From Flammeovirga agarivorans (GTDB lineage Bacteria > Bacteroidota > Bacteroidia > Cytophagales > Flammeovirgaceae): a stretch of DNA of 64,000 bases. The notes below the pieces were generated by a model, which saw only the letters and a list, made by a program, of their open reading frames with translations, did no database searches and was not told the DNA's origin. The DNA is taken from positions 507,449 through 571,448 of the forward strand of contig NZ_JABAIL010000002.1 in assembly GCF_012641475.1 (NCBI RefSeq). The letters run 5' to 3'. Both the position numbers and the translations under genes were made by a program. This document shows positions 27,122-36,133 of this stretch, piece after piece; within the stretch, counting starts at the first letter, position 1, and the number at the start of each line of letters is the position of its first letter.

Positions 27122-28030
27122 TTATTCTTCAGAGATATAAATCTCATAATTATTATTCCTAGTAGCCTCATTGTAAAGTTCATCTTCCAATTGAGTTCTT
27201 AATTCTAATTTACGTCGTCCTAGAATTACGTTTCTCACTTGTTTCTGAACAAATTGCAATGGAGGAACTTGGTCAACAATTTTATAATCATCAATTCTGT
27301 AGAGGTAAGTATTTGATTCATCACTTACTTCCCAGAATTTATCTCTTTTCAATAATTTCGTTACTTCAGATTGAGATTTCATAAATGGAGTCCCAAAAAG
27401 TAACTCATCCAAATCCAACCAAACTGAATCTTCTAAATGAACAAAGTCAGCATAAGCATAAGCAGACGATCTAAGCTTTTCTTGATCTTCCGGTTTAGTA
27501 CTTTGCATCAACTTTCTCACTTTCTTCAAATCAGGAGCATTGTTAGGATAACGTAAAAAGTTACCACGAACAATGTTTGTCTTAAGGATAAAATCATCAG
27601 AATTCTGCTGATAATGTGCCTTAATTTGTTCATCAGTAATAACAGTATCCAAATTTGATGAAATGTATTCTCTTACATATTCATGCATAATTAGCTGATA
27701 CTTGTATTCATCCAAACGTCTTTGAATATCTAACTTCTCAACATCCACTTGTGATTGTGCCTTCTCAAGTGTAATCGTTTTTCTTACCCAAGCATTCACG
27801 TATCTTTCTTGAATATTCAGAGAATCCTTTAGAGACATACGTTCATTGTATAAGCTTTTCAATTCAGTATCATAAAGTACTTTATCGTTTACTTTTGCCA
27901 ATGCAACCCTAGAGCTCTTGATATTCTCCTCTTCCACTGCTTTGTCTAATACTCCCTTTATTTTATCACAAGAGAAGACACTTAAGCTAATGAACAAAAA
28001 ACTGAGTTTATAGAAATTTCTCCTAATCAT
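27122..28030 (-). CDS. SurA-N-like lipoprotein chaperone without clear parvulin domain
   Basis: A 302-residue lipoprotein (VFSC, Cys21). The segment VALAKVNDKVLYDTELKSLYNE resembles the start of SurA N-terminal domains, and the following long helices (NERYVNAWVRKTITLEKAQ, about 75-140) also fit that fold. I do not see the parvulin motifs (GGDLG, F.I) in the rest, although a shortened or divergent PpiC fold is possible around 150-290. It lies directly upstream of the full SurA-like gene in the same direction. The likely role is in outer membrane protein or lipoprotein biogenesis; this is inference from fold resemblance and context. Confidence 0.7.
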   Translation of the reverse strand: MIRRNFYKLSFLFISLSVFSCDKIKGVLDKAVEEENIKSSRVALAKVNDKVLYDTELKSLYNERMSLKDSLNIQERYVNAWVRKTITLEKAQSQVDVEKLDIQRRLDEYKYQLIMHEYVREYISSNLDTVITDEQIKAHYQQNSDDFILKTNIVRGNFLRYPNNAPDLKKVRKLMQSTKPEDQEKLRSSAYAYADFVHLEDSVWLDLDELLFGTPFMKSQSEVTKLLKRDKFWEVSDESNTYLYRIDDYKIVDQVPPLQFVQKQVRNVILGRRKLELRTQLEDELYNEATRNNNYEIYISEE

Positions 28031-28184
28031 AACGGCAAATTTAATTATTTAGAATTGCCATACATTATACCCGACACACAATACTTGCATTTTGGATAAA
28101 AAAATATCTTAAATTTCTTTAAAGTTGATGGTAAAACAAGAATAGAGGTTCTAGAAGGATTATCCACAGCTCAAAAAAAACTTA

Positions 28185-28192
28185 TATATTTG
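28185..28192 (+). promoter_or_regulatory. candidate -7 box for prfB
   Basis: TATATTTG fits TAnnTTTG, 53 bases before the prfB ATG. No clear -33 element is seen. Confidence 0.45.
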
Positions 28193-28244
28193 ACATTCGA
28201 ATTTTATTAGTAAATAATAGCTTAACAGCTTCTAAAATATATTT

Positions 28245-29318
28245 ATGAACGCATCCCAGTTAAAAGAATTGAAAGGAAGAGTATCTGATTTAGAAAGGTA
28301 CTTGGATATCAATGTTAAAAAAGAAACGATTGCTGAGAAGGAAGAACTCACTGCAGCTGCCGGTTTTTGGGATGATCCAAAAGCAGCAGAGGTACTACTA
28401 AAAGAGATCAAAGGGTTAAAGTCTTGGGTTGAAAAATTCGAAGAAGTACTTTCTATGGTAGAAGACCTCGAAACTTTATTTGAATTCTTTGAAGCAGGAG
28501 ATGTTGATGAAGAAGAACTAGACGCAGAAGGCAAGAAAACTGAAGATGCCATTGAAGCATTAGAAGTAAAGAAAATGCTTGACGCGGAGGAAGATGGACT
28601 TTCTGCAATGATGGAAATTAATGCCGGAGCAGGTGGTACAGAATCCAACGACTGGGTAGAAATGCTATTCAGAATGTATAAAATGTGGGGAGAATCTAAT
28701 GGCTTTAAAGTACGTACTGTCAACATCCATGAAGGAGAAGTTGTTGGTATGAAACAAGCTACTTTAGAATTTGACGGTGACTTTGCTTACGGTTATCTAA
28801 AATCTGAGATTGGTGTTCACAGAATGGTTCGTCTTAGTCCATTTGATTCTAGTGGAAAGCGTCATACTACATTCGGTTCTGTCTTTGTTTACCCAGTGGT
28901 AGACGACTCGATCAGTATTGAGGTTAACCCTTCTGACATCACATGGGAAACTTTCCGTTCAGGTGGTGCCGGTGGTCAAAATGTAAACAAAGTAGAAACT
29001 GCAGTTAGATTAAGACATACTTCAGGAATTATTATAGAATGTCAGCAAGAGCGTTCTCAACTTCAAAATAAAGAAAAAGCAATTAAGATGTTAAAGTCTA
29101 AGCTTTACCAAGTTGAAGTAGAAAAGCGAAATGCAGAAAGAGCAAAAGTAGAAAGCAGTAAAAAGCGTGTTGACTTCGGGTCACAGATCAGAAACTACAC
29201 CATGCACCCTTATAAATTAGTAAAAGATATTAGAACAGCAGTGGAAAAAACTGATGTTCAGAAAGTTTTAGACGGCGATTTAGATGACTTTATCAAAGCA
29301 TATTTAATGATGAATTAA
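28245..29318 (+). CDS. prfB: peptide chain release factor 2
   Basis: Class I release factor that ends translation at UGA and UAA. The 357-residue frame holds the SPF stop-codon-reading tripeptide (RLSPFDSSGKRHTTF) and the peptidyl-hydrolysis GGQ motif at residues 243-245 (GGAGGQNVNK). Many bacterial prfB genes carry a programmed +1 frameshift at an in-frame UGA near codon 26; here the matching segment LERYLDINVKKE is read straight through with TTG GAT, so the autoregulatory frameshift is absent. It is divergent from the SurA-related lipoprotein gene. Confidence 0.97.
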   Translation: MNASQLKELKGRVSDLERYLDINVKKETIAEKEELTAAAGFWDDPKAAEVLLKEIKGLKSWVEKFEEVLSMVEDLETLFEFFEAGDVDEEELDAEGKKTEDAIEALEVKKMLDAEEDGLSAMMEINAGAGGTESNDWVEMLFRMYKMWGESNGFKVRTVNIHEGEVVGMKQATLEFDGDFAYGYLKSEIGVHRMVRLSPFDSSGKRHTTFGSVFVYPVVDDSISIEVNPSDITWETFRSGGAGGQNVNKVETAVRLRHTSGIIIECQQERSQLQNKEKAIKMLKSKLYQVEVEKRNAERAKVESSKKRVDFGSQIRNYTMHPYKLVKDIRTAVEKTDVQKVLDGDLDDFIKAYLMMN

Positions 29319-29355
29319 TCTTTTTTGTTGTAAAAATAACACTTTTTCAATTTTC

Positions 29356-29389
29356 AGTGAGATTTATTTGATAAGTCTCACTTTTTTTA
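29356..29389 (+). terminator. rho-independent terminator of prfB
   Basis: Stem AGTGAGA / TCTCACT (29356-29362 with 29376-29382), extended inside by TTA/TAA pairing, then seven T. Confidence 0.82.
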
Positions 29390-29428
29390 TACAAATTTAC
29401 ACCGCATATAAACACATATTTTATTCAC

Positions 29429-30979
29429 ATGAACGCGACTTCAATTAACTTGGACTTCCTAAAAGAGCTAGGTATTCAAGAAAGAAACCCTGCTTTTTCT
29501 ACAGGAAGAACATTTGCTACACTTGACAATTCAAGAGAGACAAGAAAGATCTTTTCTCCTACTGATGGGCAATTAATTGCCGAAGTGGAAATGTCAACTC
29601 AAGAAGACTTAGAACACATCATCAAAGTTTCTCAAGAAGCTTTTGAATCGTGGAAAGTACTTCCTGCTCCAAAAAGAGGTGAAATTGTAAGACAAATTGG
29701 AGAGGCTTTAAGAAAATATAAAGATCCTCTAGGAAAATTGGTAACCTATGAAATGGGGAAAATCTACCAAGAAGGATTAGGTGAAGTACAAGAGATGATT
29801 GACATCTGTGATTTTGCTGTGGGACAATCTAGACAATTATATGGTTTAGAGATGAAATCAGAGCGTCAAGATCATAGAATGTTTGAACAATGGCATCCAC
29901 TAGGTTTAGTGGGAATTATCTCAGCATTTAACTTCCCTGTAGCGGTATGGTCATGGAACTCTATGATTGCAGCAATTGGTGGTAATGTTTGTGTTTGGAA
30001 ACCTTCAGAAAAAACACCTCTAACTGCAATTGCTTGTCAACATATTCTTCAGGAAGTATTAGAAGCTAACGATCTCCCAGAAGGTATCTTCAGTTATATT
30101 ATTGGTGATGCAGAAATTGGTGCTAGCATGTCACACGACTCTCGCTTCCCACTTATCTCCGCAACAGGTTCTACAAGAATGGGTAAGAAAGTTGGTGCTG
30201 CTGTTGGTGCAAGACTTGGTAAATCTCTGTTAGAACTTGGAGGTAACAATGCACTCATCATTACTGAAAATGCAGATTTAGAAATGGCAGTAAGAGCTAC
30301 AGTATTCGGAGCTGTAGGTACTTGTGGGCAAAGATGTACATCTACCCGTCGACTTATTGTACATGATAAAGTATACGATCAAGTAAAAGATCGTTTATTA
30401 AAAATATATCCTTCTTTATCAATTGGCAATCCATTAGACGAGTCTAAGCTTGTTGGGCCACTGATTGATGAAGATGCTGTTACAGCTTTCAAAGCAGCTC
30501 TAGAGAAAGCTAAATCAGAAGGTGGTAATGTATTAATTGGTGGAGAATCGTTTACTGATGAAGGTTTATCCAACAACTATGTTACTCCTGCAATTGTAGA
30601 AGCGCAAAATCATTTTGAAATCGTTCAAGAAGAAACATTTGCTCCAATCCTCTACTTAATCAAGTATTCTGGAGAAGTTGAAAATGCCATTGCTATCCAA
30701 AATGATGTAAAACAAGGATTATCATCTGCTGTATTTACAAATCATTTATTAGAATCTGAAGCGTTCCTATCATCAGCAGGTTCTGATTGTGGTATTGCTA
30801 ATATCAATATTGGTACATCTGGTGCTGAAATTGGCGGTGCATTTGGCGGTGAAAAAGAAACTGGAGGAGGAAGAGAATCCGGTTCTGATTCATGGAAAGC
30901 TTACATGAGACGTCAAACGAATACAATTAACTACGGTAGAGTATTACCTCTAGCTCAAGGGATTAAATTCGACATTTAA
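29429..30979 (+). CDS. aldehyde dehydrogenase, ALDH7 (antiquitin) type
   Basis: A 516-residue NAD(P)-dependent aldehyde dehydrogenase. ALDH7-type features are GLEMKSERQDHRMFEQWHPLG, the cofactor region NFPVAVWSWN, LLELGGNNALI with the general-base Glu, and the catalytic Cys in GTCGQRCTSTRRL; the C-terminal GGEKETGGGRESGSDSWK is typical. Known relatives oxidise alpha-aminoadipate semialdehyde (piperideine-6-carboxylate) in lysine catabolism. No other lysine-degradation genes lie nearby, so that substrate is inferred from family likeness only. It is monocistronic. Confidence 0.9.
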   Translation: MNATSINLDFLKELGIQERNPAFSTGRTFATLDNSRETRKIFSPTDGQLIAEVEMSTQEDLEHIIKVSQEAFESWKVLPAPKRGEIVRQIGEALRKYKDPLGKLVTYEMGKIYQEGLGEVQEMIDICDFAVGQSRQLYGLEMKSERQDHRMFEQWHPLGLVGIISAFNFPVAVWSWNSMIAAIGGNVCVWKPSEKTPLTAIACQHILQEVLEANDLPEGIFSYIIGDAEIGASMSHDSRFPLISATGSTRMGKKVGAAVGARLGKSLLELGGNNALIITENADLEMAVRATVFGAVGTCGQRCTSTRRLIVHDKVYDQVKDRLLKIYPSLSIGNPLDESKLVGPLIDEDAVTAFKAALEKAKSEGGNVLIGGESFTDEGLSNNYVTPAIVEAQNHFEIVQEETFAPILYLIKYSGEVENAIAIQNDVKQGLSSAVFTNHLLESEAFLSSAGSDCGIANINIGTSGAEIGGAFGGEKETGGGRESGSDSWKAYMRRQTNTINYGRVLPLAQGIKFDI

Positions 30980-30990
30980 TCTAATAATTA

Positions 30991-31043
30991 AGCGTATTTC
31001 TAAAGATTATATTTTTATGATTTTTAGAGATACGCTTTCATTT
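30991..31043 (+). terminator. weak terminator after the aldehyde dehydrogenase
   Basis: AGCGTAT..CTAAA pairs with TTTAG..ATACGCT across a long AT-rich loop, followed by TTTCATTTTC. Confidence 0.5.
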
Positions 31044-31241
31044 TCATGACATACTTCCATAAATATTACATCATTTAGTGTGCTATACCTATTAAATTAG
31101 AGCAGAATTCTTTGTTGTTCACTTTCATTTAATTATATTGATTAAGAAATTATAGATGCTTAAAAGCAACTAGATATTATCCTAGTAAAGGATTACCTAT
31201 GTTTCATTAACAAGAATTCCATATAGCTTTACTTTTACCAA

Positions 31242-31652
31242 ATGGCTCAAAAAAAATACTATTCCGTTATGCTGATTGATGACAATGAGATTGACAATCT
31301 CATCAATCAAAAAATGATTGAGGCCTCAAAAATCAGTGATAACATTTTTATTCATTCTGGAGCAAAGAGTGCCATTGAATTCCTCCGAAATATCGAAAAG
31401 CTTGGAGACATTGCTGATCAAGTATTGCCTGAGTTAATTTTCTTAGATATTGACATGCCTTTAATGGACGGTTTTCAGTTTCTAGACCTCTTTGATCAGT
31501 TAAATGAAAAGACCAAAGAAAAATGTAAAATCATTATGTTGACTTCTTCTATTAATCCACAGGATATTAGTAGATCTCAAAACTATAGCTACGTGAAAAA
31601 ATACGTTAATAAGCCGCTAACTCAGAAAAATTTAACTGCATTAGAGGTTTAA
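31242..31652 (+). CDS. single-domain response regulator
   Basis: A 136-residue stand-alone receiver domain, with no output domain. The acidic pocket is Asp13-Asp14, the phospho-acceptor Asp69 in IFLDIDMP, the switch Thr in IIMLTSS, and the conserved Lys in YVNKPLT. The sequence style (YSVMLIDDNEIDNLINQKMIE) is typical of Bacteroidota CheY-like proteins that act in phosphorelays with hybrid kinases encoded elsewhere. No kinase gene is adjacent. It is convergent with the unknown gene at 31733. Confidence 0.9.
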   Translation: MAQKKYYSVMLIDDNEIDNLINQKMIEASKISDNIFIHSGAKSAIEFLRNIEKLGDIADQVLPELIFLDIDMPLMDGFQFLDLFDQLNEKTKEKCKIIMLTSSINPQDISRSQNYSYVKKYVNKPLTQKNLTALEV

Positions 31653-31673
31653 TTCTACTTATTATAAAAAGCG

Positions 31674-31704
31674 AAAGGCTATTTCTTAACAGAAATAGCC
31701 TTTT
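31674..31704. terminator. bidirectional terminator
   Basis: Perfect 13-base-pair stem AAAGGCTATTTCT / AGAAATAGCCTTT with a TAAC loop, between the convergent response regulator and the gene at 31733. Confidence 0.85.
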
Positions 31705-31732
31705 ATTGTTGGGGCGCACATTATAGTCTCTT

Positions 31733-33205
31733 TTAATCTAATTCTCCACTCACATAACGGATAAACTTATCATCCATTCGGATAGATCTGGTTGGAGCGA
31801 ATATATATGGAGATTTTATCTGAGTATATCTTGTTATAATATTCGATACTTTAGACATTTTGTCTCTTTTTGCTTCTGACATCCCTGTCTTCAACATCTT
31901 TAAGAACAAAGTAATCGAAGGACAAGTTTCTTTACCCATTAATCTTATTTGTCTTTGTATGCTATTGGCTAACTGATTAAAGAGTTCGTAATCTCTCATA
32001 CATACATATTGTAAGGCCAATAAACATTTCACTTCCAAAAAGGCATGAGGGAATTTCTTTAAACTTATTTCATTCAATAAGTTATTTAAAAACCTTGCTG
32101 CTTCATCAAACTCAGTAGAATAATAAGCTGAAATTGCTCGATAAACTACATAAGACACATAGTTTGGAATATCATCTGTATCAGGTTCAAAGTCCTCAAA
32201 GACTGACTTATTAGATTCAAATAACTCAACATGAGTATCTGTTTGTAAAGCTCTTTGCAACTTTGTCTGAAGGAATTGTGAGGGGAAAGTATATTGATTA
32301 CTATGCATCAAAAGTGGAACAACATCTTCGTTGACCGTATCAAAATACTTACTCGCCTTACGAAACACTCCATAGTGTGTATAATATTCTAATTTTAAGA
32401 ACTCAAATACATTATGAAGGTGGTAATAGATCGAATCCATATGGTATTGATCAAAAATCTGATCAATCTTATGGAAAATATCTTCTATTGGTTCATCATC
32501 GTCATTTCCTGAAGAATTAAACGCTGCTTGGTTTTCATCTTCTACAAATAAACGATGGAAAATATTCATACAACTCTGATAAACAAAAGGCCTATGCGAT
32601 TCATAAAGTTTACAGGTATTGTTCATCTCTTTGTTCAATAATTCTAAACCTAATTTGTCCGTTTCATCACCAGTGAAGGCATACACACCAAATTTTTTGA
32701 AGTAATCGGCCAGAATATCCTCAATTTTATCAACAGCCAACATATACGCCACATGTTTATTATAAAGCTGTGAATAAGTAAAGTAATCTGGTGAATTAAT
32801 GTGTAAAAGTTTTAAGGCTTTATATACTACCGTTAACTCATTGGATAAATCGTAATCCAATAATTCCTTCTCTAATTTTTTTAGTGTTACAATAGAAATA
32901 GCTCTCTTTTTAGTAAAAACCATTTCATGAATATTCGCTACTTTTTTCAACAAATCTGCTCTAGGGCTTTCCATTTGTTGAAGTAGGTAATCTTCTATTT
33001 TTTGGTTTAAGCGGGAACGAAGCGTGTAATATGCATTGGTATTCACATCCAACTCTGACATAATTGACTGGTCAGAAGTTTTCTTCTCCCTCATCGAGGT
33101 TAATAAGTAAGCCGATTTTTCAGCATTACTCTCAATTAAGTTATTCTTAATTGCCTCGTAATCTTTCTCAGATAATTGTTTAATGATGTGTTTTAGCCTC
33201 GCCAT
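31733..33205 (-). CDS. large helical cytosolic protein of unknown function
   Basis: I do not recognise this 490-residue protein. It has no signal peptide or membrane segment. It is predicted almost wholly alpha-helical, with Tyr/Phe/Leu-rich helix pairs that look like degenerate TPR-type or similar solenoid repeats (for instance AISAYYSTEFDEAARFLNNLL and VKCLLALQYVCMRDYELFNQL). The N-terminal 80 residues (ARLKHIIKQLSEKDYEAIKNNL, then VNTNAYYTLRSRLNQKIEDYLL) could be a helix-turn-helix-like unit. It may be a Bacteroidota-restricted scaffold protein. It is monocistronic, and the 224-base region before it shows nothing I can name. Confidence 0.7.
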   Translation of the reverse strand: MARLKHIIKQLSEKDYEAIKNNLIESNAEKSAYLLTSMREKKTSDQSIMSELDVNTNAYYTLRSRLNQKIEDYLLQQMESPRADLLKKVANIHEMVFTKKRAISIVTLKKLEKELLDYDLSNELTVVYKALKLLHINSPDYFTYSQLYNKHVAYMLAVDKIEDILADYFKKFGVYAFTGDETDKLGLELLNKEMNNTCKLYESHRPFVYQSCMNIFHRLFVEDENQAAFNSSGNDDDEPIEDIFHKIDQIFDQYHMDSIYYHLHNVFEFLKLEYYTHYGVFRKASKYFDTVNEDVVPLLMHSNQYTFPSQFLQTKLQRALQTDTHVELFESNKSVFEDFEPDTDDIPNYVSYVVYRAISAYYSTEFDEAARFLNNLLNEISLKKFPHAFLEVKCLLALQYVCMRDYELFNQLANSIQRQIRLMGKETCPSITLFLKMLKTGMSEAKRDKMSKVSNIITRYTQIKSPYIFAPTRSIRMDDKFIRYVSGELD

Positions 33206-33429
33206 ATAATATGTTTTGAGTCCAACCGGGTATCTTTTTCAGAAATGCTTTTATACAAAGTATTTTCTTAGCGGGGTAAGAAATAATAAGAAACAGTAAA
33301 AGCAACAAATAAACATAACGAAATCATATCGTATGATCTTCATATAAATATAAGCATTGATTTTGTAAGTTAGTATGTACTATTTTGGGTCTTTTTTGTA
33401 CATTTTCGGAAAAACACTGATTTCCAGCG

Positions 33430-33996
33430 TTATTCCTTCCAAGATGATATCCAATTCTTTAAAATATCCAATCCATATTCTGTTAGAATTGCCTCAGGAT
33501 GGAATTGCACACCATCAATAGGTAAAGTTTTATGCTGAATAGCCATTACCTCATTCTCTTTTGACTTTGCAGTAATAAGTATATCGTCAGATAATTCATC
33601 TAAAATAAGCGAGTGATACCTAACCACCGTCAGGTCTTTGGGGATTTTATTGAATAGAGTAGAATTGATATCACATTCAATTTCAGACATTTTTCCATGC
33701 ATCGGTTTTATTGCCTTATGCACTTTCCCTCCAAAGTATTCTCCAATTGCTTGATGTCCCAAACAGATACCTAATATCGGATGTGTTTTGTGATAATGAT
33801 CAATCACTTCCATCATATTACCTGCCTTATTGGGTGTTTCTGGACCAGGCGATAAAACAACTGCCTCATACTTGTAAGGTGTAATTTCCTCCAAAGGAGC
33901 ATCATTACGGACAACTTCAACTTTTTGCCCTAGTTGAGTAAAGTAATCTACAAGATTATATGTGAAGGAATCAAAGTTGTCTAGAAGTAAAATCAT
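33430..33996 (-). CDS. trpG: class I glutamine amidotransferase, anthranilate/aminodeoxychorismate synthase subunit II
   Basis: Glutaminase subunit that supplies ammonia for anthranilate or 4-amino-4-deoxychorismate synthesis. I start at 33996 (MILLLDNFDSFTYNLVDYF), the exact family N-terminus; the frame opens 12 codons earlier. The product has 188 residues. The catalytic triad is Cys78 (GICLGHQAIGEYFGG) with His and Glu in GVQFHPEAILTEYG. Sequence does not separate TrpG from PabA, and no trpE or pabB is nearby; a single protein often serves both. A terminator lies between it and the upstream cvpA gene. Confidence 0.9.
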   Translation of the reverse strand: MILLLDNFDSFTYNLVDYFTQLGQKVEVVRNDAPLEEITPYKYEAVVLSPGPETPNKAGNMMEVIDHYHKTHPILGICLGHQAIGEYFGGKVHKAIKPMHGKMSEIECDINSTLFNKIPKDLTVVRYHSLILDELSDDILITAKSKENEVMAIQHKTLPIDGVQFHPEAILTEYGLDILKNWISSWKE

Positions 33997-34036
33997 TATG
34001 TCTTTAATTGAAATTTTATAATTCGATTGCAAAAAT

Positions 34037-34066
34037 AAAAAAGGGAAGCATTTAACTTCCCTTTTC
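34037..34066 (-). terminator. terminator after cvpA
   Basis: Stem AAAAGGGAAG / CTTCCCTTTT (34039-34048 with 34056-34065) flanked by T-runs on the minus strand. Confidence 0.78.
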
Positions 34067-34067
34067 T

Positions 34068-34628
34068 TTATAAATTTTCTTCAAATAATTCGTGTATCTC
34101 TTTACTGTACCTTTTCATACTAGGCATTATGGTACCTCCTGCATCTAATACCCAATCATTTAATTCTAATAATTTGGGATAAACAACAGAGTCTTCTGTA
34201 ACTTCTTTCGGCAAACCTAATCCAGCAGAATTAAATAAACCTAGAATCACTGACAATGACAAAGCATATTTAAAGCCTCCTAATAAAAGAGCGGCTACAT
34301 TATCCAAATCATCTAATACTGAATAATCAATTTTATCCTGAAGCCATTTGCCCAATAAATTCAACCCCATCGTTCCTCCAAAGAAAAGAACTACATAGGC
34401 AAAGAAGACAGTAGATTTAGGTGTTTCAAAATATGTTTTTGATGAAGAAAAAGCTCCTGCAACACCAAAAAATATTAAGGCAGCTCCAACTACAAAAACT
34501 ACAGTAGAGATAATCTCTAATAAAAAACCTCTTCTGAAACCCTTATAGGCACCATATACAATCATCCCCGCAAGGAAAATATCTGTTACTCGTATGTATG
34601 ATGTAAAAAATCCTAAATCTTGTTCCAC
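34068..34628 (-). CDS. CvpA family membrane protein
   Basis: A 186-residue inner membrane protein with four predicted helices (about 15-30, 36-56, 72-92 and 113-135). The family pattern is visible: VTDIFLAGMIVYGAYKGFRRGFLLEIIS at the N-terminus and a GLNLLGKWLQDKI stretch before the last helix. CvpA proteins are linked in other bacteria to colicin V production and envelope stress; the molecular function is unknown. It is 25 bases after the yqeY gene, so they form a likely two-gene operon. Confidence 0.82.
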   Translation of the reverse strand: MEQDLGFFTSYIRVTDIFLAGMIVYGAYKGFRRGFLLEIISTVVFVVGAALIFFGVAGAFSSSKTYFETPKSTVFFAYVVLFFGGTMGLNLLGKWLQDKIDYSVLDDLDNVAALLLGGFKYALSLSVILGLFNSAGLGLPKEVTEDSVVYPKLLELNDWVLDAGGTIMPSMKRYSKEIHELFEENL

Positions 34629-34653
34629 TTTGAATTATTATCTATTTGACAAA

Positions 34654-35103
34654 TTAAGATAATGCCGCTTTTACTTTTGCTGACACTACTTTCATATCTG
34701 CTACACCTGCAAATTTCTTGCCCGCAGCACCCATTACTTTACCCATATCTTTTGGAGATTCTGCTCCAACTTGAGTAATTAATTCTTTTACAGCAGCTTC
34801 CACTTCTTCTTCAGACATCTGCTTTGGAAGGTAAGATTCAATTACTGCTAATTCTACTAATTCAGTTTCTGCTAAATCCTCACGACCAGAAGACTTATAA
34901 GTTTCAGCAGATTCTCTTCTTTGTTTTGCTTCTTTCATTAGAAGTTTCAACTCATCTTCTGATGTTAAAACACCGTTTTTGCCATCAGCAGTTTCTGCTA
35001 ACTGAATTTTTGCTTTAAGTTGTTTTAGAGTACCTAAAGTTGCTTTGTCTTTTGCTTTCATCGCAACCTTCATGGCGTCTTGAATCTTCTCTTTTAAAGT
35101 CAT
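34654..35103 (-). CDS. GatB/YqeY domain protein
   Basis: A 149-residue protein of the YqeY family, equal to the C-terminal tRNA-binding helical domain of the amidotransferase subunit GatB but free-standing. Seen are KEKIQDAMKVAMKAKDKATLGTLK at the start, a middle ESYLPKQMSEEEV motif and the C-terminal GKVMGAAGKKFAGVADMKVVSAKVK, all signature regions. The function is unsettled; a role in tRNA-dependent amidation or tRNA binding is usually proposed. It probably heads an operon with cvpA. Confidence 0.92.
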   Translation of the reverse strand: MTLKEKIQDAMKVAMKAKDKATLGTLKQLKAKIQLAETADGKNGVLTSEDELKLLMKEAKQRRESAETYKSSGREDLAETELVELAVIESYLPKQMSEEEVEAAVKELITQVGAESPKDMGKVMGAAGKKFAGVADMKVVSAKVKAALS

Positions 35104-35160
35104 TTTCTGTTGATTTAATATAATTAAGTCTCATTGGACTATCAAAAACTAATCTCTACA

Positions 35161-35194
35161 CAAAAATAACAACTTATTGCTCTATTACTATCAA
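35161..35194 (-). promoter_or_regulatory. candidate promoter of yqeY-cvpA
   Basis: The minus strand reads TTG, 23 bases, then TATTTTTG, 58 bases before the yqeY start codon. Spacing is at the long end of the usual range. Confidence 0.45.
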
Positions 35195-35318
35195 GATACA
35201 TAAATCATTATAAAATCCTATGAAAACCCATTGAATTAGAGTTACCTCCAAACAGTAACCAATATAAAATGATAAACTTTCGGGAATTATGGACGACTAT
35301 TTTCTAGACTGAGAAAAA

Positions 35319-35326
35319 TAATTTTG
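35319..35326 (+). promoter_or_regulatory. candidate -7 box of the pdxJ operon
   Basis: TAATTTTG matches TAnnTTTG about 94 bases before the chosen pdxJ start. No matching -33 box is plain. Confidence 0.4.
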
Positions 35327-35419
35327 TCCTATAAAGATTTAAGATATTTGATTTTTGTTATGAAAGTGTTGAGGATTCTCTCCATTTTTGTAAACTCAAA
35401 CCAAAAAAAGAACAAATCA

Positions 35420-36133
35420 ATGACACGATTAAGTGTAAATGTAAATAAGATTGCCACTATCAGAAACGCAAGAGGTGGTGATAATCCAAACTTAGTAAAA
35501 GTGGCTAAAGATGCTGAGCGTTTTGGTGCTCAAGGGATCACAATCCACCCTAGACCTGATGAAAGACATATCACTCGTCAGGATACATACGATTTGAAAC
35601 CTGTTGTTACAACAGAATATAATATAGAAGGTAATCCTGAACCAAGGTTTATGGAACTAGTTTTAGATGTTGTACCAGAACAGGCGACGCTTGTTCCTGA
35701 TGCTGACGATGCTATTACTTCCAACGCCGGATGGGATACTATCAAGAATAAAGAATTCTTGACGAAAGTTACAAGCGAATTAAAAGCTAAAGGTATTCGA
35801 GTTTCTATTTTCGTTGATCCAGATCCAGAAATGGTTGCGGGTGCAGCGGCTTGTGGAGCAGATAGAGTAGAACTCTACACTGAACCTTATGCTGCTAACT
35901 TTCATAAAAACAAAGAGGAAGCAATAGCTCCATATATCAGTGCTGCAAAAAAAGCAGTTGAATTAGGCCTTGGCTTAAATGCTGGTCATGACCTTGATTT
36001 AGATAACTTACAATACTTCCATCAAAATATTGAAGGTTTAGATGAAGTATCAATTGGTCATGCTCTTGTTTGTGATGCCTTATATTATGGATTAGAGAAC
36101 ACTATCCAATTGTATTTAAAGCAATTGAAATAA
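35420..36133 (+). CDS. pdxJ: pyridoxine 5'-phosphate synthase
   Basis: TIM-barrel enzyme that condenses 3-amino-2-oxopropyl phosphate with 1-deoxyxylulose 5-phosphate to form pyridoxine 5'-phosphate. I start at 35420 ([20 protein letters not shown]), the family N-terminus, giving 237 residues. The conserved [28 protein letters not shown] and [13 protein letters not shown] motifs include the expected active-site His residues. It marks a DXP-dependent B6 pathway, consistent with pdxH at 43277. Its stop overlaps by one base the ATG of the DeoC-like gene (TAATG). Confidence 0.96.
   Translation: MTRLSVNVNKIATIRNARGGDNPNLVKVAKDAERFGAQGITIHPRPDERHITRQDTYDLKPVVTTEYNIEGNPEPRFMELVLDVVPEQATLVPDADDAITSNAGWDTIKNKEFLTKVTSELKAKGIRVSIFVDPDPEMVAGAAACGADRVELYTEPYAANFHKNKEEAIAPYISAAKKAVELGLGLNAGHDLDLDNLQYFHQNIEGLDEVSIGHALVCDALYYGLENTIQLYLKQLK

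Larger units (their letters stand above)
35104..35419. other. 316-base divergent intergenic region
   Basis: This region lies between yqeY (minus) and pdxJ (plus) and shows no credible coding sequence; the frame entering pdxJ from 35324 lacks family likeness. It holds a minus-strand TTG-N23-TATTTTTG (35161-35194) and a plus-strand TAATTTTG (35319-35326). Confidence 0.6.

Noticed and set aside
28232-28726. 164-residue open frame antisense to prfB
   Set aside because: It is Ser-rich and low in complexity, lies wholly opposite the conserved prfB frame and has no family likeness; it mirrors codon use of the real gene.
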